Positions 1 to 12,134 of a DNA stretch of 64,000 nucleotides are shown here, in pieces. The stretch is from Syngnathus acus. Taxonomy: Eukaryota; Chordata; Actinopteri; Syngnathiformes; Syngnathidae. The first letter of the stretch is position 1, and each line of letters begins with the position of its first letter. Below the pieces are notes generated by a model that worked only from the letters and a program-made list of their open reading frames with translations, was not told the DNA's origin and made no database searches. The stretch lies in the NCBI RefSeq assembly GCF_901709675.1, contig NC_051093.1:2253053-2317052 (forward strand), written 5' to 3'. A program made the position numbers and the translations under genes.

Positions 1-3000
1 AGAAGCGCATCTTCATGGGCCTCATCCCCAATGACCAGAGTGGATTTGTCAACGGCATCCGTCAGGTCATCACCAACCACAAGCAGATCCAGAGTCATCG
101 CGCGGTGAGTGCTCACGGGGGGCGTGGGGGCGGCATGCTCGTCCGCTGGAGCAGAAAGACAAAGGTGATGAGGAGGAGTTGACGTCAAGGAGCACCGGGG
201 GAGTTGACTGGTGTTTAAGCTGCATGGCTATTGACGTTTCCTTCGACGCGGGCACTCCGCTGAATCCCCGCAAGAGGCTAATGGCACTCGTGTTAGCGCA
301 GCCACACAAGCTCCCAACATCGACCTCTCCGGCTATTTGTGCGCACTTTTGGTTTTCTTTGCTTTAAGTGGATTGGTTTTCACAGTTCAAACGGAGGCAA
401 AAGAAAGATGCATAATAAAGTGACATCAATCTATCTGTGTCATAATAACACTTTTTGATTGACAGTTGAGAGGGTGTGGCTTCGGCACATTCAGGGGACT
501 CGTCTAGGTTACTTTCTGTTTTTAGGAGCCCTGGACTGAACCAAAATGACCCCAAAATGGAGCAAAATGGTCAACCTCTTCCTTTTCAGGCAAGGTCTGA
601 GGGCCTAATAAACGGTCACGCGTGAAGCCCAATCATGGAGTTGAGCAATGTTGAAAATGATAAGATTAGACAAAGCTAAAGTTGGACTGCCATGAATAAT
701 AGAGCGCGGCTAGCGCAGATGTCACATATATTACATGAGACCTGCCGCGCACACAGTGTGCCAATCTGCAGGGACGCGAGCAGAGCCGCCTTCATCGGCC
801 GCCCCCACGGCTCACTGATGGAGGCAAAAACACTTTTTCTGCTGCCTCTCTTTGGATCCAGTCGTCTCGCCGGAAAGTCAAGCCAGTTTTGCTTGGCAAC
901 TTGAAGTCTGGCAGGCATCTCTATCGTGGGTAGATAGATCCACAACAAAGTGTGAAGAGACTATGCCTGAAAAGGCAAAGGAAGTCTGCCATTTTGCTTT
1001 TGCACAATGAGCCTCTGAGAATTGTTATTGTGTTGCTCCACCATTTGTGTTTGCTAGAAGGGTGAAAACACCACCAAAATGGGCCGTGCGACGGCTCGTA
1101 TCTTGAAAAAGTTGGATCGCTCGTGTCTCTAGGCACAAATGTAATCTTACCTTGGCCTGTTTACTGCTCTATGCTGTACGGCAAAATAACTCCCCCTATA
1201 ATATTACCCTAATTCTATTTGTATTGCTTGTTGGCGATGCTTGTTGTTTAGTCATCCTGCTAATTTTAAATCCGGACAAAGTGCGTGTGCGTCTTGAGCA
1301 TTTAGAGGCAGCAGAATGCATGAAACAATAATGATGATTTTTTTCCCCTCCCTCCCTCTCTCTCCCGCTGCCTCTTGTGTATCATCACATATTCAGTGTT
1401 GCATCGCTAATAAAGGGCGCCACAGCAGCAGCAATCTTGAGGCGTAATTAAAATTTCAATTTACACCAAGTCGCTGGGATGAGCTTGACGGGGCCACGTG
1501 CCCCTCTTAATGCGCGATGCTTTTGCCTAGAAAGTGCGTCAGATGTCCCGGGGCCGCCACTTGAAGGATTACCGTGTCTGCTCACATGTTTGCGTCATAC
1601 CGCCGCGATTTGTGAGGCTCGAGCGATTTCAATTAGTTGAAATGATGACACTTTTAGGACTACTAACTGATAGATTGTGGAATAACCTGCATAAATGTGC
1701 TACTTCCTCCCACATTACCTTTTAATGTCATAATGTAAAAGGCTTAATTACGAATTCAGACTGGTTGAATTTTGCCTTGTAAATTGCAGCTAAAGGCTTC
1801 GACTTCCACACCAGCAGGTGGCAGTGTGTCATGCTATTGTCATTAAAAAAAACATGCTTGACAACCACAGACTTATAAAAAGAAAACTCATTTTAAATTG
1901 TTTTCATGCATTTGTCATTTTCCTGAGCCCATTTTAGTCAAATTCCTCATTTTCAGCCGTCCGTTTTATTAAAACACTGTTTTTGTGTGTTAAAAGTGTA
2001 AACAGTCATCAGTATGTGATGAAGTGTCTTGAAGACAATGACTTTACTCATACTTTTGCTGCTGTTGTTCTTCTGGCAGTTGGGCGGCGGTGGTGGTCCA
2101 ATGCAGCCCGGTCAAGTTCCGCCCAACCAGAACTTCCTCAATCGACCCCCTGGCCCCATCCCTGTTTCCCATGGCAACGTGCGGCAGCAGGTCGATTACT
2201 ACAACAACAACACGCATGCACACAGACAGACACACACACACACGCTATGCCTGGTGCTTCTGACTTGTGTGCATGTATCCCTACTTGCTTCTCATAATGA
2301 ACTCTGGTTCTTCTCCAAAACACCACCAACACCCTCCTCCTCCTTCTGCCACTTCTTCTCTTCCTGCTCCTCTTGCTCCTTTCCAGTCGGTGGTGGTGGG
2401 CATGCCCCCTGTTAGTCAGGTCAATATGATGGAGGAGCAGCAGAGGCAGAACAACATGGTGAGAGAATCTTACATGGACTCCATGTATGATGTTGCACAA
2501 ACCAGAAGAACCCAATTTCATTCTTTACATTCCAATTAAGTATCTAATTACTTCATTTAAGCTCATGACATTTTTTAGGGGTTTGGCTGGAACAGATTGA
2601 AAGCATTTCCATTTGTTCAATGGGTAATTAAGATTTGAGATACGATTTGAGATACAATCATGATCATACATTTTCACATAATTATCCATAAAAAAGAAAA
2701 TCACACACAGGTATTCATACATTCACGCTGAAATGAACATACTCACACAATCGTACCATAACATGTCTAACGTGTACATATTAGCATGTTAACAGTGGTT
2801 GAGCCTTTGAACTCCATTCTTATTTTGCTCTGCAGCTGCATGCCAACACGCTATAACCACATGCATGTATTCCTAGCAAACGTTTTCATGGCACCGTGAC
2901 GTATTCATAGTGCGCGCGAGGGTGAAAACCCAGCCGGCGGGCGAGACTAACGGACGTGAACTTTGACCTCAGATGAGCATGAGAGCCGCCGGGCCCAACA

Positions 3001-3526
3001 GCCAGCCGCCAGTCAGTGGGGCGCCGCCCAACCAGGTGACGCAAGGCGGCCAGGCTCCGCCCCAGGGCCCCATCCTGCGCTTGGCCAACCCAGGGGCCAA
3101 CCCGCAACTGCGCAGCCTCCTCCTCAGCCAGCAGCAGCCGGTAAGAATGCAGCCCGACGTACAGCGCCTTCGCCTGGTGGAGGTTCAACTGTGTCACCTC
3201 GCCATGACAGCAGGGGGCCGTGTCCCACATGCCCGGGATGATGTCGCACCAGGGACTCGGCCAGCAGATGGTTCACTCGGCGCCAGGGGCGGGCCCTCAA
3301 ATGCAGGCGCAGTGGCGGCAGCCCATGCCAGGTTAGCCTCATTCAGTAATTCGCTGTTTAGATTCTTTTTATGCTTGTGAGATGTCAGCGTGCCTCATGC
3401 GTGTGCTTGTGTGTGCGCGCAGGTCAAATGCTGATGTCCGGAGCTCAGCGGGGGGCCGTACCCCAACCCGGGATGCCCCAAGTCTCCAGCGTAATGGAGG
3501 ACGAAATCCTCATGGATCTCGTTTGA
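1..3526 (+). CDS. med25: Mediator complex subunit 25, C-terminal part (5'-truncated by window edge)
   Basis: MED25 is a metazoan Mediator subunit that links transcription activators to RNA polymerase II in the nucleus. Only the last 225 residues are present. Exons read as 1-104 (frame starts at base 3), 2080-2190, 2387-2458, 2973-3140, 3211-3331 and 3423-3526, joining in one frame to TGA 3524-3526. The first exon carries the end of the activator-binding region ([15 protein letters not shown], then VITNHKQ). The rest is a Gln/Pro/Gly-rich tail with the family signatures [17 protein letters not shown] and a C-terminal [12 protein letters not shown], the nuclear-receptor box-like end known in MED25. 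The donor of exon 2 (gtcgat) is weak, so its end could instead be a few codons earlier. Assignment is by recalled family sequence; very sure of the family, less of that one boundary. Confidence 0.94.
105..2079 (+). other. med25 intron, about 2 kb
   Basis: Bounded by gtgagt at 105 and a pyrimidine-rich acceptor ending ttctggcag at 2079. I see no second gene in it. It holds a 15/15 match to the CTCF core consensus at 1811-1825, and otherwise unremarkable AT-rich sequence. Confidence 0.8.
1811..1825 (+). promoter_or_regulatory. CTCF-like core motif
   Basis: CCAGCAGGTGGCAGT fits the vertebrate CTCF core CCASYAGRKGGCRSY at every position. It lies in the large med25 intron. Motif match only; occupancy is inferred. 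Confidence 0.4.
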
Positions 3527-3747
3527 GGGTCAAATCTTGGACTTACTTTGGCGCTTTTGGGACTCTTTTGTATTTGTATTTTGCTTTTTTTTTCAAAACT
3601 TGGACATAATTACAACATGGATGATGAGCGGGACAGTGTGTGTGAAATGTGTGAAGCTAACGTGGGTTTGGTTTGCTCTCGCACGCAGGAAGTAGTAGCG
3701 AGGCTTCAGTAATCATGTCGAGGTGTTGAACAATTAAAATTTCATAA

Positions 3748-3753
3748 AATAAA
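3748..3753 (+). terminator. Poly(A) signal of med25
   Basis: AATAAA lies 222 bp past the med25 stop codon and is followed by a GT/T-rich stretch (tgtgtgctttttt), the usual layout of a cleavage site. An ATTAAA lies about 15 bp upstream. Confidence 0.65.
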
Positions 3754-3989
3754 CGCAGTCGGCTGTGTGCTTTTTTGTCTTTGCGGCCAAACAGTGTCAG
3801 CATGTTAATTTTAACCGCTCCAATATGTTGCCCCCTCCCGCCACGCATAGCCGAGCCAAGTAGTCCTACCAGATGGTGTCGCTCGGCCGCCAATCGGGCC
3901 GACCAGGAAGTGACGTCGCTGCCCGTCACCCTGGAGATGGTTGCTAGGATACGGCGACAGTGGGCTCTTGTTTTGCTGACCATGGTGCC

Positions 3990-4240
3990 CCCCCTCACCC
4001 TCTTTTCTTCTTCTAGATGGACACCAGTCCCCCCTCACTGGGCTCCCTCACTTGAGGGTCTTCTCTCGGACCCATTTACTAGAACCCCCTCACAAGTTCC
4101 CCTTACTGAGGTCCCATCACTCGTGTCCTCTCACTCGTTCCCCCGTTTTAGAGCCCTCTCACTATCACTACACCACTTTCACTTGGCCCACCTCACTAAG
4201 TACCCCTAACTAGGCCCCCCTCACAAGGTGTCCTCATTGG
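3990..4240. repeat. Degenerate CCCCTCACT-type low-complexity array
   Basis: Short units built on CCCTCACT or CCTCACTNG recur about every 12-20 bases (for example ccccctcaccctc, cccctcactgggc, ccctcacttg, cccctcacaag). The array is strongly pyrimidine-biased on the plus strand and has no coding potential. Confidence 0.5.
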
Positions 4241-6040
4241 TCTGTTGCTCATGCCTTAATCAGTCCCTCGGAGTCCGACACGGCATCAACCCCCCCCCCC
4301 CTCCCCCCAGTCTCGCCACCTCCATCTTCCTGCCCCCATCGCTATTAGCGGCTGCGCGTGCACTCCTACGCTTTGCAGCGGCACCAGACATTGTTCTCTG
4401 AGGCCCCTTTTGTGCAGCACAAACAGTGAAAAACAGGTACAGTGCGCTTTCCAGTTTCAGGTTCCCAGCCAAGCCAAAAATGATGAGTGCGTCAGAGTGC
4501 TCAGCAGGGTTGCACTCAAAAGTTTGAATGGGGCTGTGTGGATGCATGAAAGGTAAAGCCGGGACGGGGGTGTGACACTTAGCCCCCGGGACTCTCTTCT
4601 CCTGCCCTGTATTTTCTACGTCACAGAAACTTTTTTGTCCAACCTAATGATCTGCTTCCCAGACGTTGCTGTGTGAAAACCGCCCCTCCTTGACCGGCAT
4701 CTGTGTTTAAGGCAAAGGCTCTAAAATGCGCCCCGAGGCGCTTCCAGCCAAACACCGGCGGCCATCTTTTTCCAGTCCCATGCGTTGTGTGTGAGTGTGT
4801 GTTTGTGCGTTAAAAGGGCTCTGCAGCACAAACAGCAAGAGGAGGGGATGTGGGTGAAGGTGTGTGTGTGTGTGCTTATTTAAATAATGAGGCATGGAGG
4901 GAGGGGTGTCGAGCCAGGGTTGGAGGAAGAGTGACAAGAGAGGAGGGAGACATCCGGAATGACCATAATACACACAGTGAAGTAGGGAGAGGAGAGTGTG
5001 TGTGTGAAAGGCAGGGGGTGGGGGCGACGGAGAGGGGAGGGATCTCCACTGCACTGTTGTGTGACTGGAAATTTAATAGCAGCCACACTGAGGGAGCCAC
5101 TAAACAAGCTGCAGCTGTGTGTGAGGCGTCATAACGACGGAGCTTCACTGCAGACGGCGTGTAAGGGGAGTGGCGGTGTCGTCGTGGTGGGGTGGGGCGG
5201 GGGGCTCGACTAATGAGCAATTACATTGTGCTCGTTAAGTGCACAAGGGACTTGTGCGGCAGCGGTCACGTGTTCCAACGGGAGAACAGGTTGCTCGTCC
5301 TGTTGCTCGTACTGGGCCAATTCCGAGACACTTCGGAAGCTCGGTGAACTGCGGAACCGGTCGGCTGCTTTCCCAGCACGCGAACAGGAACTTGCACTTG
5401 GTGGACGTAGCAACACAGATGTGATGCAGGTGCACAGCAGAGCAAAGTCCTCAAGCTTCTTTTGTCGTCGGTATTCAATCACTGTTTTTAGTTGCTGGAA
5501 GGTTCTGACCTATCTCAAAGCTTACTTTTGGCTATCTCAACGAAAGGCACACGTGCAATACACAGTTGAGCTGTTTTGAACTGATCTGTGTTGCGCAACA
5601 GTCCACCAATCTATGACACCCGTCAACTGCTATTTATCAACTTTGGGCAGCGGTGAGCTCTAGCCCCGTCGGACATAATAAATGGGCGGTAGTTTCAAGG
5701 TCCTGGCCTGGAATCGCAGTTCACAGGTTCATTCCATACAGTATGCAACACAGATGTGAAGTCCATCAAGCCGCCACCTGTGTGAAGGTGTGAGAGAGCC
5801 CGCGGGAGCGTGCGCGTCCGCGGGAGCGTGCGTGCGCGGCGCGCCGAGTGCGCGTGGGCGTTGCCGCGGCAACCGCTCCGGTAAGCGACGTGACGCAACC
5901 CGCAGAACGCGTGCGTGGGAATCGCGCACGCGCCGCCCGGAACACTTTCACGCCGTCATTAATCACCGTCATCGTTCCTAACCACCACTTGCTCGTCTTG
6001 TCTTTGAGGTGCTCAGGGAGCTCACGTGCATTCCAGAGTC
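4241..6040. other. Intergenic stretch without a supported gene
   Basis: Between the med25 3' end and the GA repeat I see only low-complexity TG/CA and C-rich patches and, from about 5780, a GC- and CpG-rich block. The frames open here are composition-driven and match nothing I recognise. Confidence 0.6.
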
Positions 6041-6044
6041 CTCA

Positions 6045-6048
<4 letters not shown>

Positions 6049-6108
<60 letters not shown>

Positions 6109-6113
6109 ATAGC

Positions 6114-6154
<41 letters not shown>
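6049..6154. repeat. (GA)n microsatellite, two blocks
   Basis: GA runs at 6049-6104 and 6118-6154 are separated by a 13-base non-repeat spacer (cttgatagccagc). They sit just upstream of a GC-rich candidate first exon, a common position for promoter GA tracts. Long ORFs across it are artefacts of the repeat. Confidence 0.95.
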
Positions 6155-6159
<5 letters not shown>

Positions 6160-6162
<3 letters not shown>

Positions 6163-6297
6163 GTGGAGGAAGACGGCGGGCACTCTGCAGAGAAGCACGT
6201 CCCCGCTGCCGCTGCTGCCGTGAGAGCGCTGCATGGGTGCAGGATGCGTCTTTCCCCGCCGGCGCCGTCATCATCGTCCGCCTCTTCTCCCGCCAAG
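6160..6297 (+). promoter_or_regulatory. Candidate non-coding first exon / promoter-proximal region of lrrc4b
   Basis: A GC- and CpG-rich block ends in a strong donor (cgccaag|gtgaga at 6297/6298). No protein family is readable in it. It is on the same strand as lrrc4b, whose coding part starts 10.6 kb downstream; LRRC4-family genes commonly carry non-coding 5' exons. The link to lrrc4b is inference; it could equally belong to an unrelated non-coding transcript. Confidence 0.33.
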
Positions 6298-9152
6298 GTG
6301 AGACGCTTTTGTCTGTCCGTCCTGTCCTCAAAGTCCATCTTTCCTTACGAGGATGGATGGCGTCCGCGCAGAAACACTTGTCAATGCAATTATCCGCATC
6401 CCGCGCCGTCCCGGCTCGGAAATCCAGGAATGATGTTGCGTGCGTTCGTGTGTGTATTGGTATGTGTGTGTATGCGAGAATGAGTGGGTGTGTTTGACAG
6501 GGAGAGTGAGTGTGTGTATGCTGGTGTGTTGTTCTGTGTGCGTGCGTGTGTGTTTTTTGAAGTGTTTGTATCATGCGTGTGTGTATTTGTTAGTGAGAGC
6601 ATGTGTGTGTTTGTTGATGAATGTGTTGTTTTGTGTGAGAATATATGTCAGTGTGTGAGTGCATTTGTTAGGGTGTTTGTATCATGCGTGTGCGTGGGTT
6701 TGTGTGCGTGTGAACATGTGTATTAGTTTTTGGTTTGTCTAGTTAGCGGATGTGTGTGAGCGCATGTTTATTAGTGTTTGGTTGGCGTAGTTATTGTGTG
6801 TGTGTTGTACAGTTCCTAAGTGTACGTGTGAAGAGTCAACTGATTTGCATACTCGGAATTCAACAGATTTCCCCCCCCCCCCCCCCCCCCCCTTCAATGT
6901 AGTTGTGATGGGCGCACCTTGAGCCTCCAGGAGCCCCCCCCCCCCACACACACACACACCTTCCCCTTTCCCTTTCCTCCTTCCTACCCCTCCTCTTTCT
7001 GCCGTCGTCCATTAATCGCACTTGTTTGCGCAGATAATCAGTTTCCCGGCTCGCCTCCGCCGTGATGATCGCAGGAAATTGCGCAGGCACCTTGCGGGGC
7101 CGCTGCGTGTGTGCCGGCTTAAGCATGTGAGTCAGTCGGAGACACCCCCACCTCCCCCTCCTCCACCGGTCTTGAAGAACCCCCCAGTGGGGAATAAGGA
7201 GCAGATAGATGAGGGCTTACGAAGGAATACTGTGTCATAATGGGGGCGTCAGGGAGGTTGTAAGGGGGCACTGGGGCAATATTAGAGGGGGGGTATGCCA
7301 GGTGGGGGGCTCAAATTGTGTAGAGGTGACTTGTTTGTAGGCGAAGGTGTTTGATTTGCATTGATGGCAACGTGTTGCATCACATGCAGATGTCGTTCAA
7401 TCGTACACGAGTTGTTCTGTTGGAAGAGCAACAACACGAAATGGTGGAGTTAAAGTTGCCCGCTTACCAGAGAGCCCCTTCACATGGCAATTCAGTCACC
7501 CTTTTTTCTTGCGTCTGTGTGAAAGGCATAGAATGGCGGAGGTGTTCAATTCCGCCCGCTTCAGAGGTTCTGCATGAAAGGTACCGACGGGAACAGGGGA
7601 GTTGTCAAAGTCGACGCCTGAATTTTCACATTTGCCCTTTCCCGCCATGGATGCGTTGCTTCTTGGAGTGGAGTTGGAGGTAGGCCGCATGACGTGCAAG
7701 GGAGATCGCCGCTGCTGCATTAAGATGCAAACCGAGTGACACTTGCCCTAAATTTGCTATGTGGGAAAGTGCGTGCGTTTGTGCGCGTATACAATGTGTG
7801 CTGCTCCAGACAGCAGCAGAGGAGCCGACATTATGGATGGCAGAAAAAGTGGCTGCCGTAATCAGGGCGGGCGAGTGAACCAGAGAGAGGCGCTGACGTC
7901 TTCGTCGCTTTGACTGATGCCGCTGACGGATGACAAGACTTTGTCTTTCTAGATTATTTCTTGCAAAAAGAAAACTGCTTTTAATTTTAAAAGGCATCCA
8001 ATTGAGTCAGAACTTGAGTGGGCCATTTTTGCTCATTTTGCAGGAGAGTCATTTTACGTCACTTCTTCTGCATCGTTGTCTTAGCACACTTTACCAATTT
8101 TTGAACCATATTTAATATAGTGTTTTTTTTGTTTTGTTTTTTCTTTCCCCAAATAAATCCTAGCATAGTGCTGTTTGTTATCAGGTTGGCCCTCAAGCAC
8201 CAGCATGCATTGCAGCTCTGCTTTGGCCCACCAGACCACCTTTGGCGCTCATTGTTTTCAGGGTCAGTGACGCCATAAGAGCCCCGGCGACCCCGGCGAC
8301 CCCGGCGGTCCCGACGGTCCCGCTACCAGCGCTCAGCATGTAAACACTGACGCCTTGATGGCAAGAAGCCGAGCGCTCTTGCGTTACTTGTGAGTCAACC
8401 TGCTCGCTTTCCCAGGCGCCCCAGGCGCAGCACGGGAGCACTGTTGGACCAGATAAGGCCTAATCTGGGTGCTGATGTCACGAGGGGGGGGGGGGTAGAT
8501 GTTGGGGGGGCACACTTTAGACCATTTGTTGCTCGAGACCTAAGATGTGTCCTCATAGCGTCGACTCGTTTTATTTACACGTTTTTGCCCCATTTGCACA
8601 TTTTCCTCGTTGCGGAAGTTGAAGCCACTTTCATGTGCGCGGCCATCTTGGGAATGGGCCCAGTGTTGCTTTGACAAATCAGCAGAACTGCTGCCCCTCA
8701 CATGTCAAAATTGGAACTTAACCTTGACTAGCAAAAAAAATAAATAAATCAGTGCCTCATTTTAGAGCTGGAATGATGGCGGCGCAAGATGGCGAGTGGT
8801 TACCGTGGCAACCCCCTGAGAGCTTCCATGTTGCACATGGCGTGTGTAGCGAGGAGATACGAAAGCGGCCTCCGCGCCTCCGCCTCGAGGAAGGGAGGAG
8901 CGTCTCTCCCGACGTCTCCCTCTTCTCGCCTTTTGATGTGCTTGCCGCGTCGCCGTGGCGACGTCCATCATCCGGTGGCCCGGGGGGTTGCGTCCTCATA
9001 CAGGGTCGCTGTTGATCCGGTCACACATTAGTCAGCCCGTCAATCATCTTGAGAGAGGTCGCTGAAGAGTGACATGTTGGTGACCGGACGCCATTTGTTG
9101 CTCGTTGAGGTGTGTGTGGGGGGGGGGGGGGGGTTGGTATTTACCTTTCTAC

Positions 9153-9183
<31 letters not shown>

Positions 9184-10094
9184 TCAAAGTGCTTTCAGCC
9201 GATCTTGTTTCTTTCAACCGCTGCGTGTCTTTTATGGTAATGCAGGCGATGTATGTGGTGTGTGTGAATATTGATGTGGTAGTGTGTCCTGCATTCCAAA
9301 TGCGAGCACGTGTAAACTGCTGCTTGCTTCCCAAATTACTTCTCATTTCCACATTTGCATACTCTCTTCTTCCCGCAATATCAGTGTTTTTGTTTGCGCT
9401 TGACCTTGACGCGGACTTTGACATTGAGCCACTTGCAACCGGCGTCGTTTGTTTGAGTGTCTTTTTTTTTTTCCCGCACGTGCTCGCCGTAGGCCTGCGT
9501 GCATCTTTTCAGCAACTTTTGAATATTTCATGTGTGGAAAACAACAAAGATTGCACACGCATATTTTCATGAGCGTTTGTGTGAATGGTTTTGATGTTTG
9601 GGTCGTTTTCCTTGTTTTGGTCATCTTTAACCTCTTCATCATCTTTGTCTTTCATTTTCTGCCTTCCGCTTCGTCATCTTCTTTGTCCTCAACTTTTTCA
9701 CCATCTCAGTCTTGTCCCTCATCACCTCTGTCCTCATCTTTTCCCGCCACCTCTTCATTTAATTCCTCTTCTTCGTCATCTTTATCAGTGTTTTGGTCCT
9801 CTTCTCCGTCTGTGCTCATTCTTGCCTAAAGTCAGAGCGCCTGCGAGTTGCCCCCGTTTTCATCTTTCAACCCCCCCAAGTCAATTCTGCCTAGCGGTTA
9901 GTGAAAGGTTTGAAATGTTTATAAGCAACCGCGACCAGCGTGAACTGCGATAGACTAGCCCCACGAGGAGGCCCGCCGATGTTCTGCCGTGTACCATTTT
10001 GCACATCTAAAGCTAAAAGATGGCGGTGAAATTGTAGCTTCAAGAGATCTGGCACGACACACCGCTGCGTAATCAGTCTCATCGTTGGATTGAA
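6298..10094. other. Gene-poor stretch
   Basis: No gene is supported. The stretch holds TG-rich DNA (6440-6800), a run of 22 C (6871-6892), a 9-base GC tandem built on accccggcg (8281-8325), a G16 run followed by T25 (9118-9177), and a pyrimidine-rich tract (9590-9830). Confidence 0.6.
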
Positions 10095-10407
10095 CTGTAG
10101 CCTTCTTCAGAAAATCGCATCGTATTGTAATTGGAGTGCACCACAATAAATTTGGAGTGAGCGGAATCATCACACTGAATGTGTGTATTGGAATCGTATT
10201 GGAATCGGAGTGAATCGTGTCATCGGAGGGTAGCATAATTGAAGTGTATTGAGTCGGAATAGGAATCCAGCTCAGAATTGACGTGGACTCTGCCGAACGA
10301 TGTTGGAATTGGAGTAAATTGTATCATATCGTATCATTATTTGGAATCAAAATGGATCACATTATAAATATTCTAATATTAAGTGTATCATATTTAATTG
10401 GAACACA
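10095..10407 (+). repeat. Degenerate minisatellite, GGAGTG orientation
   Basis: Loose units of about 20-25 bases recur around aattggagtg, ggaatcgtat and gtatcat. It continues beyond the hAT insertion to about 11795 (tatttggagcgtgac, then taattggagtgc). Units are too diverged for an exact count by eye. Confidence 0.5.
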
Positions 10408-10618
10408 TCCTATTCCAGGCATGTCCAAAGTCCGGCCCGCGGGCCAAATCCGGTCCCCGATCAGATATCATATGGCCCGCAGCTTCGGTCTTATAATGTA
10501 TTATTTATGGACCGCCTGCACTGTCAAACTGAATATAAAAAAAAAAAAGAAACTTGAACCTGTAATTCTTCCTATTACCAAAGGGTGGCAGCACCACCCC
10601 TCGCCGCTCATTTCTGCC

Positions 10619-11213
10619 ATGGCGACTGCAAAGAAAACGAGGACAGTTGACATTGAGGGCCGTCGCTTTCAAGAGAAATGGGAATTACAATACTTCTTCG
10701 CTGAAAATCAAGGCAATTGTGTTTGTCTAATTTCTAATGAGACGGTTGGCTTGTTTAAGGATTTCAACCTAAAGAGACACTAGTACACAGGTGTCAAACT
10801 CAAGGCCCGGGGGCAAGATACGGCCCGCCACATCATTTCATGTGGCCCGCGAAGACAAATTGTGCATCAAATTCGTGTCATTCACTTTTAATTTTTTATT
10901 TTTTTTTAAATATTTGACCAGTTTTTACTCGTCTGATTTGAAAGCGAGTTATTTGTCAGTTTGTTTTGTAGCTTATACTGTATGTAATATGAGGTGCTCA
11001 TACATTTATTTGGTCTGACAGTCATAATGGCCCTCCGAAAGAAATTATGACTACAATGCGGCCCGCGAAAAAAATTAGTTTGACACCCCTGCACTAGTAG
11101 ACTAAACATGCTGAGACATACGACAAGCTAACAGGGAGTAACCGCGCTGATAAAGTGAAGCAGCTCCAAGCTGAAATGGCATCACAACAGCGATTCTTAA
11201 CGCGGGGCTGTGA
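10619..11213 (+). pseudogene. Broken hAT-family transposase N-terminal fragment
   Basis: ATG at 10619 opens a 54-codon reading frame (MATAKKTRTVDIEGRRF, then FQEKW..YFF and a KRH motif). This resembles the start of hAT-derived GTF2IRD2/ZBED-like proteins. The frame stops at the nested insertion. Homology resumes after 11100 (TKHAETYDKLTG, then QQRFLTRG) and ends within about 40 codons, with no catalytic domain. In-frame stops occur at the junction, so it is non-functional. Confidence 0.65.
10786..11091. mobile_element. Small hAT-type MITE nested in the larger hAT element
   Basis: 306 bp, with ends CACAGGTGTCAAACT and, as complement of the right end, CAGGGGTGTCAAACT. It is flanked by perfect 8-bp duplications cactagta at 10778-10785 and 11092-11099. 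It has no coding capacity. Its ends are related to but distinct from those of the host element, so it is a different family that jumped in later. Confidence 0.88.
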
Positions 11214-12134
11214 GTCAAAATTAAATATAAATTACATATTACTTAATATTAAATATTACGAAGTGGCCATGTTAATACTGTTGATGTTATAAACCTGTAG
11301 ACATGACACAAACTATTACTTTCTGAAAGATATTGTAAATGACAAGCGCAAACCTCACTTGTTTTAAGTTTTAATAATAACAGACAAATTTGCATTACTT
11401 ATAACTCCTGTTTAAAATGTTCATGAGGCAAAAATAATTTTAAACTCGTGTAAATGTAAGGTATTTCAAACAGTTTGTTCAATGTTATATCTGACTCTTC
11501 AGATATGAATGAAAGGCAGAATTTGTGTTTTTAGAGTTGTTCACATCTGCCTGAATGGCTTATATTTGGTTATTTTGTCATTTGAAAAATAAAGACAATT
11601 GTGACAATGAAATTTGTTTTATAACAGTGTGTATTTGCATGAAATTTTTGTAGTTAAAAAATGTCTGAAAAAACTATTGGCCCCCGGGCCCCTTCACTTT
11701 ATTAAATCTGGCCCTCCTTGCAAAAAGTTTGGACACCCCTGTCCTATTCTATTTGGAGCGTGACGTATCATAATTGGAGTGCATGGTCTTTAATTTCAAC
11801 AAGTCACTTCACGTTTCCATGAAGCTAGTTTGCACCACATGAAATCAATCAAAATGATTAACAACGTATCATCGATTAGTTATTTTCCAGTTCATGGACA
11901 AAGGCAACTCCCCGAGGGCCGCCTCGTTTCCACGTTTCAGCCTGTCGATAACGTCCTGGCGAGCCTGAGAAAAGACGGCGCGGTGAAGATGGCGTGCAAC
12001 GCGAAGCGAGGCGAGTCCCGAACGCCGCCCCACGGGGACGGCGAGACGGAATCGGACTTGAGCGGACGACGTTCCCCTCGATATATGTCACAATCTTTTG
12101 CATTATGTCAAAACATGTGTCAGTACGGTGAGAC

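Larger units (their letters stand above)
10416..11741 (+). mobile_element. hAT-type DNA transposon, non-autonomous, interrupted by a second hAT element
   Basis: Terminal inverted repeats are CAGGCATGTCCAAAG at the left and the complement of the right end, CAGGGGTGTCCAAAC. Both ends abut identical 8-bp target-site duplications, tcctattc at 10408-10415 and 11742-11749. CAGG-type ends with 8-bp duplications are diagnostic of the hAT superfamily. The element is 1326 bp, about 1020 bp without the nested insertion, and it carries a remnant of a transposase N-terminus. Confidence 0.88.

Noticed and set aside
5848-6574. Open frames of 160-210 codons on both strands
   Set aside because: They run through the GA microsatellite and give Arg-Glu or Ser-Leu repeats; no family similarity outside it.
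9105-9829. Frames of 120-155 codons rich in Phe and Ser
   Set aside because: T- and TC-rich low complexity; no splice context or homology.
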